Shown here one piece after another: positions 1 through 7,242 of a DNA stretch of 16,634 nucleotides; within the stretch, counting starts at the first letter, position 1; each line of letters begins with the position of its first letter. Made by a program: the position numbers and the translations under genes. The notes below the pieces were generated by a model that was given only the letters and a program-made list of their open reading frames with translations, was not told the origin of the DNA and searched no databases. This DNA is from Atopobium sp. (lineage in GTDB: Bacteria; Actinomycetota; Coriobacteriia; Coriobacteriales; Atopobiaceae), in contig JABZHP010000020.1 of the NCBI GenBank assembly GCA_015258785.1, forward strand, positions 1 through 16,634. Direction: 5' to 3'.

Positions 1-807
1 GATGTCATCCTCAGACAAGAAGAGATGGTGAGGGCAAACCTCTGCGGTAACAGGCAGCCCTTCCTTCTTAGCTGCACGCACCAGTTCTGCTCCCCTGCCC
101 GTTGAAATGTGGCAGATGTGTAGAGGACAACCAGTAAGACGACAAAGATCAATGTCTCTGGAAATCTCCAGCTCCTCGCCAAGTGCTGGCCAGCCAAACA
201 TACCAAGGCGCGTGCTTGCGCGACCCTCGTTGACAACGCCGCCAGCACTGATGGACTCAATCTCGCAGTGAGCGGCAACAACGCGGTCAAACTGGGAAAC
301 ATACTCCATAACGGTACGCATCATACCAGCGCTTTGGACACCGTGGCCGTCATCAGAGAATGCGGATGCTCCCTCGTCAACCATGTTGCCAATCTCAGCA
401 AGCTCTTGACCCTTAGAGCCCTTGGTTAAAGCACCCATAGGACGGACGTGAATGAGACCAACCTCATTGCCGCGATCAATCTGGAAGCGAACAGCAGGCC
501 CGTTATCGGTAACAGGATTGGTGTTTGGCATAGTAGCAACATCAGTAAAGCCACCATGAACCGCAGCCCTAGAGCCCGTCTCGATGGTCTCTTTGTACTC
601 AAAGCCAGGATCTCTAAAGTGAACATGCATATCAACAAGGCCAGGGGTAAGCACCTTTCCCTTTGCATCAATGACGGTATCACCCTCTTGAGGTGCAACG
701 GTTGCTGCTACTTCAGCAATAGTTTCTCCCTCAATACGAACGTCCAGTACTGCGTCAAGATTAAGCTGCGGGTCTACAACACGCGCGCCCTTAAGCAGAA
801 ATGCCAT
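1..807 (-). CDS. pyrC: Dihydroorotase, class I (3' end outside window)
   Basis: Third step of de novo pyrimidine synthesis: reversible cyclisation of carbamoyl-aspartate to dihydroorotate in the cytoplasm. The reading frame is open from ATG 807 to the window edge (269 codons seen; the family usually has about 420). Visible motifs are the metal-binding DMHVHFRDPG (about residues 57-66), the FSDDG loop, AHCE and, near the edge, CPHHL, all typical of the amidohydrolase-fold class I enzyme. The start is fixed by a strong Shine-Dalgarno (GGGAGGAG) 6 nt upstream, inside the end of pyrB. The first 17 nt overlap the last codons of pyrB in another frame, so translation is probably coupled. Expression should follow the pyrR leader attenuator. 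Confidence 0.95.
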   Translation of the reverse strand, partial: MAFLLKGARVVDPQLNLDAVLDVRIEGETIAEVAATVAPQEGDTVIDAKGKVLTPGLVDMHVHFRDPGFEYKETIETGSRAAVHGGFTDVATMPNTNPVTDNGPAVRFQIDRGNEVGLIHVRPMGALTKGSKGQELAEIGNMVDEGASAFSDDGHGVQSAGMMRTVMEYVSQFDRVVAAHCEIESISAGGVVNEGRASTRLGMFGWPALGEELEISRDIDLCRLTGCPLHICHISTGRGAELVRAAKKEGLPVTAEVCPHHLFLSEDDI

Positions 808-1726
808 CAGAGTCTCCTCCCAAAAGCAGGTACATTGCGGCCATGCGCGTCAAAACGCCTGCATTGACCTGGTCAAGAATACGAGAGCGAGCGCAATCGG
901 CCACTTCGCTGTTAATCTCCATACCGCGATTCATAGGTCCTGGGTGGCAGATGATTGCCTCAGGCTTCATCAGCTTGCTGCGGCGCTCGTCAAGTCCCCA
1001 AAGTCTGTTGTACTCACGGCGAGAAGGAATAGGAGCTCCTTCCATACGCTCCAGCTGCACGCGAAGCATGTACACGACGTCCACATCACCAATGACTTCA
1101 TCAAAGTGTGAGGTCTGAGAGCAACCAAACCAACTTGGATCGTCTACGTGGAATGTTGGAGGACCAACCAGAACAACCTCTGCGCCCATAGTCTTAAGCG
1201 CTGGCACCAAAGAACCAACAACGCGACTGTGAGAAAGGTCGCCAACAATGGCAACCTTAAGGCCGTCTAAGTGTCCAAAGTTCTTGCGAATGGTATAGAG
1301 GTCAAGCATTGCCTGCGTTGGGTGCTGATGCTTACCGTCGCCAGCGTTAATGACAACCGCATCAGTGTGCTCGGTAATCTTTTGTGGCGTACCTGCAAGT
1401 CGTGCGCGGCAGATAAACATATCAACGTTCATAGCATCGATAGTCTGGATGGTATCTGCCAGTGACTCTCCCTTAACCACAGATGAGGTAGATCCTCCCA
1501 TGTTTAAAGCGTCAGCCGAGAGGCGTTTCTCGGCAAGCTCAAATGAAGAGCGAGTCCTGGTAGAAGGCTCCAAAAACAGATTGACAATGGTGCGGCCGCG
1601 AAGTGCTGGCACCTTTTTAATGTCTCTGTTGTTTACCGCTTCAAACGATTGAGCGGTATCAAGAATCTGCTGGATATCGTCACGAGTCAAACTGTTTGTA
1701 TCAATCAAATGTTTAACCGAAAGCAT
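791..1726 (-). CDS. pyrB: Aspartate carbamoyltransferase, catalytic chain
   Basis: Condenses carbamoyl phosphate with aspartate to give carbamoyl-aspartate, the committed step of pyrimidine synthesis. The 311 residues match the usual length. Carbamoyl-phosphate motif STRTR is at residues 55-59 (within FLEPSTRTRSSFE), the lysine of the mobile 80s loop is K85, HPTQ is at 135-138, and the aspartate-site HPGPMNRG is at 261-268. The start codon overlaps the pyrR stop by one base (TAATG), with GGGAGGA ending 6 nt upstream, so it is tightly coupled to pyrR. No pyrI regulatory chain gene lies next to it, which fits the PyrR-controlled class of ATCase rather than the allosteric enterobacterial holoenzyme. 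Confidence 0.97.
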   Translation of the reverse strand: MLSVKHLIDTNSLTRDDIQQILDTAQSFEAVNNRDIKKVPALRGRTIVNLFLEPSTRTRSSFELAEKRLSADALNMGGSTSSVVKGESLADTIQTIDAMNVDMFICRARLAGTPQKITEHTDAVVINAGDGKHQHPTQAMLDLYTIRKNFGHLDGLKVAIVGDLSHSRVVGSLVPALKTMGAEVVLVGPPTFHVDDPSWFGCSQTSHFDEVIGDVDVVYMLRVQLERMEGAPIPSRREYNRLWGLDERRSKLMKPEAIICHPGPMNRGMEINSEVADCARSRILDQVNAGVLTRMAAMYLLLGGDSDGISA

Positions 1727-2301
1727 TAGTTTCCTCCCTCAATAAAGGGGTCAGAAAAGTCAGCTTCATACAGCAAGACGCAGTCCTGACCATCAATTTC
1801 TTTAACATTTAAGCTGACTACCTGGCTCTTTGATGAAGGGACGTTCTTTCCCACATAGTCAGGTCTAATAGGAAGCTCACGATGACCACGGTCAACAACA
1901 ACTGCTAGCTGAACGCGCTCAGGACGGCCATAGTCGATGAGCGCATCAAGTGCTGCTCTGATAGTTCTTCCTGTCTGAAGAACATCGTCTACCAGCACAA
2001 CGCTTGTACCTGTAATATCAAAATCGATATTAGTTGCGTGGAGAACCGGTGCGGTATTTCTTCTAAAATCATCGCGATAAAAACTGATATCAAGTGAGCC
2101 AACTTTTGGCTTAAATCCGGTAAAACTCAAAATCTTGTCCGCAAGACGAGAAGCCAAAACCTCTCCACGGCGAATAATGCCCACCAGAGCAACGTTTTCA
2201 ATTGAATCGTTATTCTCGACAATTTCGTGAGCAATTCGTGTAAGCATGCGGTCAAGGGACTGCTCGTCCACAATAAGAGAGTGCGAACTTTCTTGAGCCA
2301 T
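1726..2301 (-). CDS. pyrR: PyrR bifunctional pyrimidine operon regulator / uracil phosphoribosyltransferase
   Basis: Type I phosphoribosyltransferase fold. In the family, UMP-bound PyrR binds pyr leader RNA and causes termination or blocks translation; many members also make UMP from uracil and PRPP. The PRPP loop VLVDDVLQTGRT is at residues 102-113, and SFYRDD and VVDRGHRELPI are also family motifs. I chose ATG 2301 (191 aa): it has GGAGG 5 nt upstream and gives the normal family length. A longer open frame back to a GTG at 2409 would translate through the attenuator hairpin and has no ribosome site, so it is rejected. First gene of the pyrR-pyrB-pyrC operon. Confidence 0.95.
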   Translation of the reverse strand: MAQESSHSLIVDEQSLDRMLTRIAHEIVENNDSIENVALVGIIRRGEVLASRLADKILSFTGFKPKVGSLDISFYRDDFRRNTAPVLHATNIDFDITGTSVVLVDDVLQTGRTIRAALDALIDYGRPERVQLAVVVDRGHRELPIRPDYVGKNVPSSKSQVVSLNVKEIDGQDCVLLYEADFSDPFIEGGN

Positions 2302-2419
2302 AGCGCCTCCAATAAAAAAAGATACCTCACCTGACCAGGCACAAGGTATCCAAAAGGCAAAACTATGACTATGAGCCTTACGGGTATCTCGTACCACATT
2401 TAAAGACACACATATTGTA
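2302..2419 (-). promoter_or_regulatory. pyr operon leader with attenuator and possible promoter
   Basis: The leader runs from a -10-like TACAAT (2419-2414, no good -35) to the pyrR start. Besides the terminator, the RNA can form GGTA-CGAGA-UACC and a longer CCGUAAGGC/GCCUUUUGG hairpin that abuts the terminator stem. The upstream GAUACC copy could also compete for the terminator's 3' strand. The CGAGA loop faintly resembles the CNGNGA loop of Bacillus PyrR sites but is one base short, so the PyrR-binding element is not identified with certainty. The TACAAT box partly overlaps a TGTAC-GA-GTACA palindrome (2427-2416). Confidence 0.5.
2314..2350 (-). terminator. Intrinsic terminator of the pyr leader (attenuator)
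   Basis: Read on the minus strand, GATACCT (2350-2344) pairs perfectly with AGGTATC (2327-2321), with an inner CCT/AGG extension, and is followed directly by seven U (2320-2314). It lies 12 nt before the pyrR start codon and upstream of its Shine-Dalgarno. A terminator there must be conditionally bypassed for the operon to be expressed, the hallmark of transcription attenuation. Confidence 0.85.
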
Positions 2420-2430
2420 CTCGTACAGAA

Positions 2431-2447
2431 CCTAACTTTTGGTTAGG
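2431..2447 (-). terminator. Weak hairpin after the ABC ATPase gene
   Basis: CCTAAC-CAAAA-GTTAGG stem-loop beginning 9 nt after the stop of the ABC ATPase gene, followed by TTCTGT rather than a U tract. It may terminate weakly or only protect the 3' end; some transcription into the pyr leader is possible. Confidence 0.35.
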
Positions 2448-2455
2448 AATTTTAA

Positions 2456-3559
2456 TTATCTCTTGAGGTGCTCGTAAGCTTCACAAACTTCATCTACAGG
2501 ACCAAGCATGCGCTGCTTTCCCTTCTCAATCCAAATAGCGCGGTCACAAATGCGCTGAACCAGATCAATAGAGTGAGAAACCAGAAGAACGGTAACATTA
2601 TTAGAAGCAACAAGCTCCTTGATGCGGTTCTCGCACTTTTGCTGGAAGAGGAAGTCTCCTACCGAGAGCGTCTCGTCAACAATAAGCAGGTCAGGCTCTG
2701 TGACCGTAGCAATTGCAAAGGCAATGCGCGCCACCATACCAGACGAGTAATTCTTGAGTGGCATGTCCATAAAGCCCTCAAGCTCAGCAAACTCCACAAT
2801 CTGGTCAAAGTGCGAATCAATAAACTCCTTCTTGTAACCAAGAAGAGCACCGTTAAGGTAGATGTTCTCTTTAGCGGTCAGCTCCATATCAAAGCCAGCA
2901 CCCAGCTCAATAAGAGGCGCAATAGTACCTTTGACCTCGCAAGTTCCCTTAGAAGGCTCAAGTACACCCGCAATGATTTTGAGCATAGTGGACTTGCCGG
3001 AGCCGTTTGTGCCCACCAGGCCAAAAGCCTCGCCGCGCTTGACCTCAAACGAGATGTCATCAAGGGCCTTGAACTCTTTGAAAGCAACCTCGCCACGGGC
3101 AAAAGCAATAAAGTACTCTTTCAGCGAGTTGAACTGCTCAGAAGCAATATTAAAGATCTCTGAAACGCCGTTTACCGCAACAACCGTCTCTGCGTCTTCA
3201 GAAGGAAGTGGTGGACGCATAAAATCGTCTTCACCAGCAACAACTACCCAAGCGGTAACTGTTTGAGGATTGTTGTTCGTGTCAAATGCATCAATGTAGA
3301 GATGATAACGACCAGGCTCTGGGAAGGTGTACGTCCACGAAGTATTAGGAATTGAGTCGCCAAATTGATGCTCTGTGGTATCCCAAAAACCCTCATCCCA
3401 ACGGTCGTTCAAACTCCACACATAGTGAAATTTAAAGCCCTCAGGGTCTGCACCAATAATCTTAGGAGTAGCAGTTACAGTCTCTCCTGCACGAATCTCG
3501 TGCGTATCCAAGGAAACCTGAACTGACCAGCCTAACTCTTTATTTGGTGACTCAGACAT
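2456..3559 (-). CDS. Wzt/TagH-type ABC transporter ATPase with N-terminal beta-sandwich domain
   Basis: 367 aa. Residues about 155-367 form an ABC ATPase of the polysaccharide/teichoic acid exporter class: Walker A GTNGSGKST (183-191), signature YSSGM (271-275), Walker B LLIVDE (291-296) and switch His329. ETLSVGD and the ELGAGF stretch are typical of Wzt/TagH. Residues about 10-110 look like an Ig/PKD-like beta-sandwich (TWTYTF-type and EPGRYHLYID strands), with no signal peptide, so it should be cytosolic. In Wzt the glycan-recognition sandwich is C-terminal; here it is N-terminal, an unusual order. No permease gene lies beside it. ATG 3559 has AGAGGAG about 4 nt upstream, and a TATACT -10-like box lies at 3595-3590. 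Likely role, by inference: energising export of a cell-surface glycan. Confidence 0.85.
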   Translation of the reverse strand: MSESPNKELGWSVQVSLDTHEIRAGETVTATPKIIGADPEGFKFHYVWSLNDRWDEGFWDTTEHQFGDSIPNTSWTYTFPEPGRYHLYIDAFDTNNNPQTVTAWVVVAGEDDFMRPPLPSEDAETVVAVNGVSEIFNIASEQFNSLKEYFIAFARGEVAFKEFKALDDISFEVKRGEAFGLVGTNGSGKSTMLKIIAGVLEPSKGTCEVKGTIAPLIELGAGFDMELTAKENIYLNGALLGYKKEFIDSHFDQIVEFAELEGFMDMPLKNYSSGMVARIAFAIATVTEPDLLIVDETLSVGDFLFQQKCENRIKELVASNNVTVLLVSHSIDLVQRICDRAIWIEKGKQRMLGPVDEVCEAYEHLKR

Positions 3560-3589
3560 ACAACTCCTCTAATCAACTATTGCCTGAAC

Positions 3590-3595
3590 AGTATA
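3590..3595 (-). promoter_or_regulatory. Possible -10 box of the ABC ATPase gene
   Basis: TATACT on the minus strand, 31 nt upstream of the start codon. No convincing -35 is seen at 16-18 bp. There is also no clear terminator between the LacI-family gene and this one, so read-through from that gene is possible. Confidence 0.3.
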
Positions 3596-3635
3596 GCTGA
3601 TTATGGCGAGAAACCCGACTTTTTAAGAGACTTCT

Positions 3636-4664
3636 CTACTTCTGTGGTGCCGCTGTGGTGGTACGAACAATAAGCTTTGGAGCAATTCTAATTGCTTCAG
3701 GCTCATACCCCGCCTCGGATGCACGTATTGCATGCTCAAGTGCCACACGACCGCGCTCTAGGAGATTAAAGCGTACGGTGGTCAAAGAGAAGTTAGGCAA
3801 ATAGTCTTCAAGAGAGTCGTCAACACCAACAACGCTCACGTCTTCCGGTACGCTCAGTCCCACTTCTTCAAATGCCGCAATGATACCTAGCGCCATCTGG
3901 TCGTTTGCTGCATAAACTGCAGTAAAATCACGATTTTCTCGCAGTTTTTTACCAATTTCATAGCCACTATTGGCGGTCCAATCGCCAGCTAAAGGCTCAA
4001 CAATTTCTAGCCCATATTCAGACATGGCATCTCGCCAGCCCTTCTCGCGAAATTGCGAGTCAATAGAGTATGAAGGGCCTGCTACAAAACGGATTTTGCG
4101 GTGACCAAGCTCATAGAGGTGGTCAATAACAAGCTTTGAGCAACCATACTGATCTGAGTCAACGGTTGTGCAATAAGGATGCTCGTGCATAGTAAGAAGA
4201 ACAGTTCCAAGGCCTGGCTGCGGCACAAATGATTCAAAGTCTGATGCCATGAGGCTCATGCTGATAATCATGCCATCAACGGGAAGATTGGACATACGAT
4301 GAGAAATGTCCTGCAGGCACAAGCCGTCGTCGGAGCCTTTCTCAATCATCGTAATTGCATATTCGTGCTCACGAGCTGCAGAAACAATGCCATCAAGCGT
4401 GGCTAAGTTACCAAACTCGCGAATATCGTACAAGCAAAGTCCCACCGATTGATACGAGCCAGACCTCAATGATCTACCTGCAAAGCTTGGCCTAAAGCCC
4501 ATAGACTCCATTGCGGCCTGGACTTTTTCTCGCGTGGCCTTGCTGACGTTCTGGGCGCCATTAGCAACACGAGAAACGGTCTGTTGAGAAACACCAGCAA
4601 CCTGCGCTACATCAGCCATTGAAACAGAGCGCTTATTTGAGCTAGAACTATGCGAGCGAGTCAC
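3636..4664 (-). CDS. LacI/GalR-family transcriptional regulator of gal and mgl genes
   Basis: 342 aa with the LacI-family plan: helix-turn-helix at about residues 17-36 (MADVAQVAGVSQQTVSRVANG), hinge helix near 58-68, then a periplasmic-binding-protein-like sensor domain (DGIIS..., AANDQMALG, SVVGVDD, TTVR). Start is GTG 4664, with GGAGG 5 nt upstream. It is divergent from galM-galK-galT, and near-identical LacI-type operators lie before its own start, before galM and before mglB. It therefore probably represses galactose catabolism, galactose import and itself, with galactose or a derivative as inducer. The ligand is an inference. Confidence 0.9.
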   Translation of the reverse strand: MTRSHSSSSNKRSVSMADVAQVAGVSQQTVSRVANGAQNVSKATREKVQAAMESMGFRPSFAGRSLRSGSYQSVGLCLYDIREFGNLATLDGIVSAAREHEYAITMIEKGSDDGLCLQDISHRMSNLPVDGMIISMSLMASDFESFVPQPGLGTVLLTMHEHPYCTTVDSDQYGCSKLVIDHLYELGHRKIRFVAGPSYSIDSQFREKGWRDAMSEYGLEIVEPLAGDWTANSGYEIGKKLRENRDFTAVYAANDQMALGIIAAFEEVGLSVPEDVSVVGVDDSLEDYLPNFSLTTVRFNLLERGRVALEHAIRASEAGYEPEAIRIAPKLIVRTTTAAPQK

Positions 4665-4685
4665 GAATTCCTCCGATTATCTGCT

Positions 4686-4699
4686 TGTTTACGTACTCA
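4686..4699. promoter_or_regulatory. LacI-type operator at the regulator gene
   Basis: TGTTTACGTACTCA (reverse complement TGAGTACGTAAACA), ending 22 bp from the regulator start. Symmetric TG...TACGTA...CA core as in LacI-family sites. Differs at one position from the operators at galM and mglB. Suggests autoregulation. Confidence 0.6.
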
Positions 4700-4713
4700 T
4701 ACTAACAGGCAGA

Positions 4714-4743
4714 TTGACATAACGCGATAAAATTGCATATTTA
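4714..4743 (+). promoter_or_regulatory. Candidate gal promoter
   Basis: Perfect -35 TTGACA (4714-4719) with an 18-bp spacer to a poor -10 TATTTA (4738-4743) on the plus strand. If used, the galM leader is about 180 nt and the downstream operator would act as a roadblock. A weak alternative -10, TAACAT (4883-4888), overlaps the galM operator. Confidence 0.3.
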
Positions 4744-4873
4744 TCAGCAAATTAAACGCTCACGGTAAAAAAAGAACCGTTCAGCGAGAAGGACTTTTGA
4801 CCTGCGCTCTAACCGTTTGCCCCCGCAAAAATACCACTGACTGAAAACTTAATAATTTCCTGTTAGTTCGTAA

Positions 4874-4887
4874 TGAGTACGTTAACA
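4874..4887. promoter_or_regulatory. LacI-type operator at galM
   Basis: TGAGTACGTTAACA, 43 bp before the galM start. It is part of a 17-nt stretch (4871-4887) identical to one upstream of mglB (14159-14175), and matches the site at the regulator gene in 13 of 14 positions. Best explained as the operator through which the divergent LacI-family protein controls the gal operon. Confidence 0.65.
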
Positions 4888-4930
4888 TAGTAGGGGTAAT
4901 GCACTATGAGTGGTATCTCGGAGGTATCCG

Positions 4931-5989
4931 ATGATTGATGTTCGACCTTTTGATAGTTTTGTTAACTCCCCTGCTGCGCTTACCTATACTATTCGCGGCG
5001 CTCATTCAGCAGTTAAATTGAGTAATTTTGGTGCAACCATTCTTGGCATTTCTGTACCAGATATCTATGGCACACAAGCAGATGTCGTTCTTGGCTATGG
5101 TTTGTTTGACTTGTATTTAGATAACCCAGCTTGTTTTGGCGCTTCCATTGGACCTTCTGCTAATCGAGCAGATAAAGCAGAAATCCCGCTTAATGGAGTT
5201 GTCTATCACCTTCCTAAAAACAACGGTCCAGACAATCAAAATAACCTGCACACTGATCTTGTTGCTGGCATCCATAAGCGCATTTGGCAGGCAGAAATCG
5301 ATGAAGCGCATAATACGGTAACCTTTAGCATTGACCTGGTAGATGGAGAATATGGACTGCCAGGAAACCGTCATATTACCGCGGCCTATACGCTTGTTGA
5401 AGAAGCCTCACAGTCAACGCTAAATCTTACGTATACCTGCACAACTGATGCTGCAACTTTTGTAAACATGACCAACCATGTCTACTTTAACCTCAACGGT
5501 CATGATTCTGGTGATGTTCTTGGTCACCAACTTACTATCCAAGCAGATTCATATCTGCCTCTACGAGATGACTCGGTTTCCGCGGGAACCATCGATGCTG
5601 TTGCAGGAACTCCCTTTGATTTTCGAACACCTAAGACCATTGGTAAAGATCTTAATGTAGAAAACAAGCAGCTCAGCATTGCTCGTGGCTATGATCACTG
5701 CTTTGCTATTAACAACTATGAAAACGGTCAGTTGCGCCCCGCCCTTCTCGCCACATCAGAAAGCGGACGCTCGCTTGAGATTCAAATTACCGCTCCAGGT
5801 GCTCATCTTTATACCGGCAACTGGATTGATGAGGCACGTGCAAAAGACGGCGCTATTTACAAGCCCCAAGCTGGTTTTGCATTTGAGAGCGAGTTTTATC
5901 CAGATTGTGCTTACCATGCAGAGTGGCCTCAGCCCACATGCACGCCTGAGCAGCCATACAGCTCACAGATTGTTTATCGATTCTTTTAA
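4931..5989 (+). CDS. galM: Aldose 1-epimerase (galactose mutarotase)
   Basis: Interconverts alpha and beta anomers of galactose, supplying alpha-galactose for galactokinase. 352 aa, the usual family size. Family landmarks: GPSANR (about 74-79), NNLH with His107, TNHVYFNLNG with the catalytic-acid His183, GYDHCF, and the general-base Glu319 in AFESEFYPD, followed by the typical C-terminal EWPQP...YSSQIVYRF. ATG 4931 is chosen because GGAGG ends 6 nt upstream; an in-frame GTG at 4910 precedes that ribosome site and is unlikely. First gene of galM-galK-galT; 41 bp separate it from galK. Confidence 0.93.
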   Translation: MIDVRPFDSFVNSPAALTYTIRGAHSAVKLSNFGATILGISVPDIYGTQADVVLGYGLFDLYLDNPACFGASIGPSANRADKAEIPLNGVVYHLPKNNGPDNQNNLHTDLVAGIHKRIWQAEIDEAHNTVTFSIDLVDGEYGLPGNRHITAAYTLVEEASQSTLNLTYTCTTDAATFVNMTNHVYFNLNGHDSGDVLGHQLTIQADSYLPLRDDSVSAGTIDAVAGTPFDFRTPKTIGKDLNVENKQLSIARGYDHCFAINNYENGQLRPALLATSESGRSLEIQITAPGAHLYTGNWIDEARAKDGAIYKPQAGFAFESEFYPDCAYHAEWPQPTCTPEQPYSSQIVYRFF

Positions 5990-6030
5990 GGTTCACGTAG
6001 CTTCACAAGCATCACAGGGAAAGGAACACC

Positions 6031-7242
6031 ATGGCTCACACGTTTGACGAGAAAACCACAGCTCAGCTCAATCGCGCAAAAGAGCACTTTGAGCAAATGT
6101 TCGGAAAAGCTGACCGCTATCTTGCAGTACATGCGCCTGGTCGCTCCGAGATTGCTGGTAATCACACTGATCACGAGGGTGGTCATGTTATTGCCGGCGC
6201 CCTAGATGTTGCTATTGACGCTATTTGCGCACCTAATAACCTGGGCGTTATTCGTGTTGCCAGCGTTGGATACGATCCTTTTGAGGTAGATTTCACAAAT
6301 CTGGAACCCTCAGAGGATGAGTTCCTTACCACTAAGGCCATTGTTCGCGGCATGGCTGCAAACCTGGTCAAACTTGGCTTTGAGCCAACTGGTTTTGACA
6401 TGGCAGTAGTAAGCGACGTACCTGGTGGCGGTGGGCTTTCTTCCTCTGCTGCTTTTGAGGCTGCAGCAGGTCGCGCAATGGAAGCACTCTGGGAAGGCGG
6501 CTCCGAGATTTCTGCGGTTAAGCTTGCTCAGATGAGCCAGAACACAGAAAACGTTTACTTTGGCAAGCCGTGCGGCCTTATGGATCAGCTTGCTGTTTGC
6601 CTTGGCGGCCTTGCCTTCATGAACTTTGAGGATTCTGCAGAGCCCAAGGCAGAAAAGCTGGACCTTAACTTTGAGGATTATGGCTACGCCCTCTGTCTTG
6701 TTGATGTTGGTTGCGACCATGTTGCTTTTACTGATGAGTATGCCGCTGTACCTGTTGAGATGCAGAAAGTTGCCGCGGCTTTTGGCAAGACTCGCCTCTC
6801 TGAGGTTCCGGTTGAAGACTTCCATGCTCGCGTTAATGAGCTGCGAGAAGAGCTTGGAGACCGCGCCCTTCTCCGTGCTATCCACTACTGGTACGAGAAT
6901 GACCTGGTAGACAAGAGATGGGCAGACCTTCAGAATTCCGATATTGAATCCTTTATTGCGCTCACCAACGCTTCTGGCGCAAGCTCCGGCATGTATCTGC
7001 AGAACGTTTCTACTTCTGGCCCGTATCAGCCAGCTATGCTTGCCCTTGGCTTAGCCGAGAGCATCTTGAAAGGTTCTGGCGCCGTTCGCATTCACGGTGG
7101 CGGTTTTGGTGGCTCCATCCAGTGCTTTGTTCCTCTCGCTCTTGTCGAGACCTTTATCGCACAAATGAACCAGTGGTTTGGCGAAGGCGCTTGCCGCCAC
7201 TACGCCATCTCTGACCAGGGAGCTTGTGCACAATGGCTGTAG
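6031..7242 (+). CDS. galK: Galactokinase (GHMP kinase family)
   Basis: Phosphorylates alpha-galactose with ATP to galactose 1-phosphate, the entry step of the Leloir pathway. 403 aa. The galactokinase signature is GRSEIAGNHTDHEGG (about 37-51); the common GEHTD is GNHTD here, a variant I associate with Firmicute-type relatives. The GHMP ATP loop PGGGGLSSSAA is at 131-141, the catalytic-base Asp185 lies in CGLMDQ, and the C-terminal glycine motif HGGGFGG is at 355-361. Start ATG 6031 is preceded by AGGGAAAGGA. The gene end overlaps the galT start by 10 nt. The specific substrate is supported by operon context. Confidence 0.93.
   Translation: MAHTFDEKTTAQLNRAKEHFEQMFGKADRYLAVHAPGRSEIAGNHTDHEGGHVIAGALDVAIDAICAPNNLGVIRVASVGYDPFEVDFTNLEPSEDEFLTTKAIVRGMAANLVKLGFEPTGFDMAVVSDVPGGGGLSSSAAFEAAAGRAMEALWEGGSEISAVKLAQMSQNTENVYFGKPCGLMDQLAVCLGGLAFMNFEDSAEPKAEKLDLNFEDYGYALCLVDVGCDHVAFTDEYAAVPVEMQKVAAAFGKTRLSEVPVEDFHARVNELREELGDRALLRAIHYWYENDLVDKRWADLQNSDIESFIALTNASGASSGMYLQNVSTSGPYQPAMLALGLAESILKGSGAVRIHGGGFGGSIQCFVPLALVETFIAQMNQWFGEGACRHYAISDQGACAQWL

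Noticed and set aside
2302..2409. Longer pyrR starting at GTG 2409, or a leader peptide starting at 2399
   Set aside because: Both would run through the attenuator hairpin and lack Shine-Dalgarno sequences; the 2301 start has a strong one and gives the normal family length.
2468..3163. 231-residue open frame antisense to the ABC ATPase gene
   Set aside because: Shadow frame with no recognisable motif; the opposite strand encodes clear ABC motifs.
4808..4821. CcpA cre-like site upstream of galM
   Set aside because: TCTAACCGTTTGCC fits only part of the cre consensus and misses both outer positions; too weak to claim.
6310..6885. 191-residue open frame antisense to galK
   Set aside because: Shadow of a well-supported gene; no ribosome site or domain.
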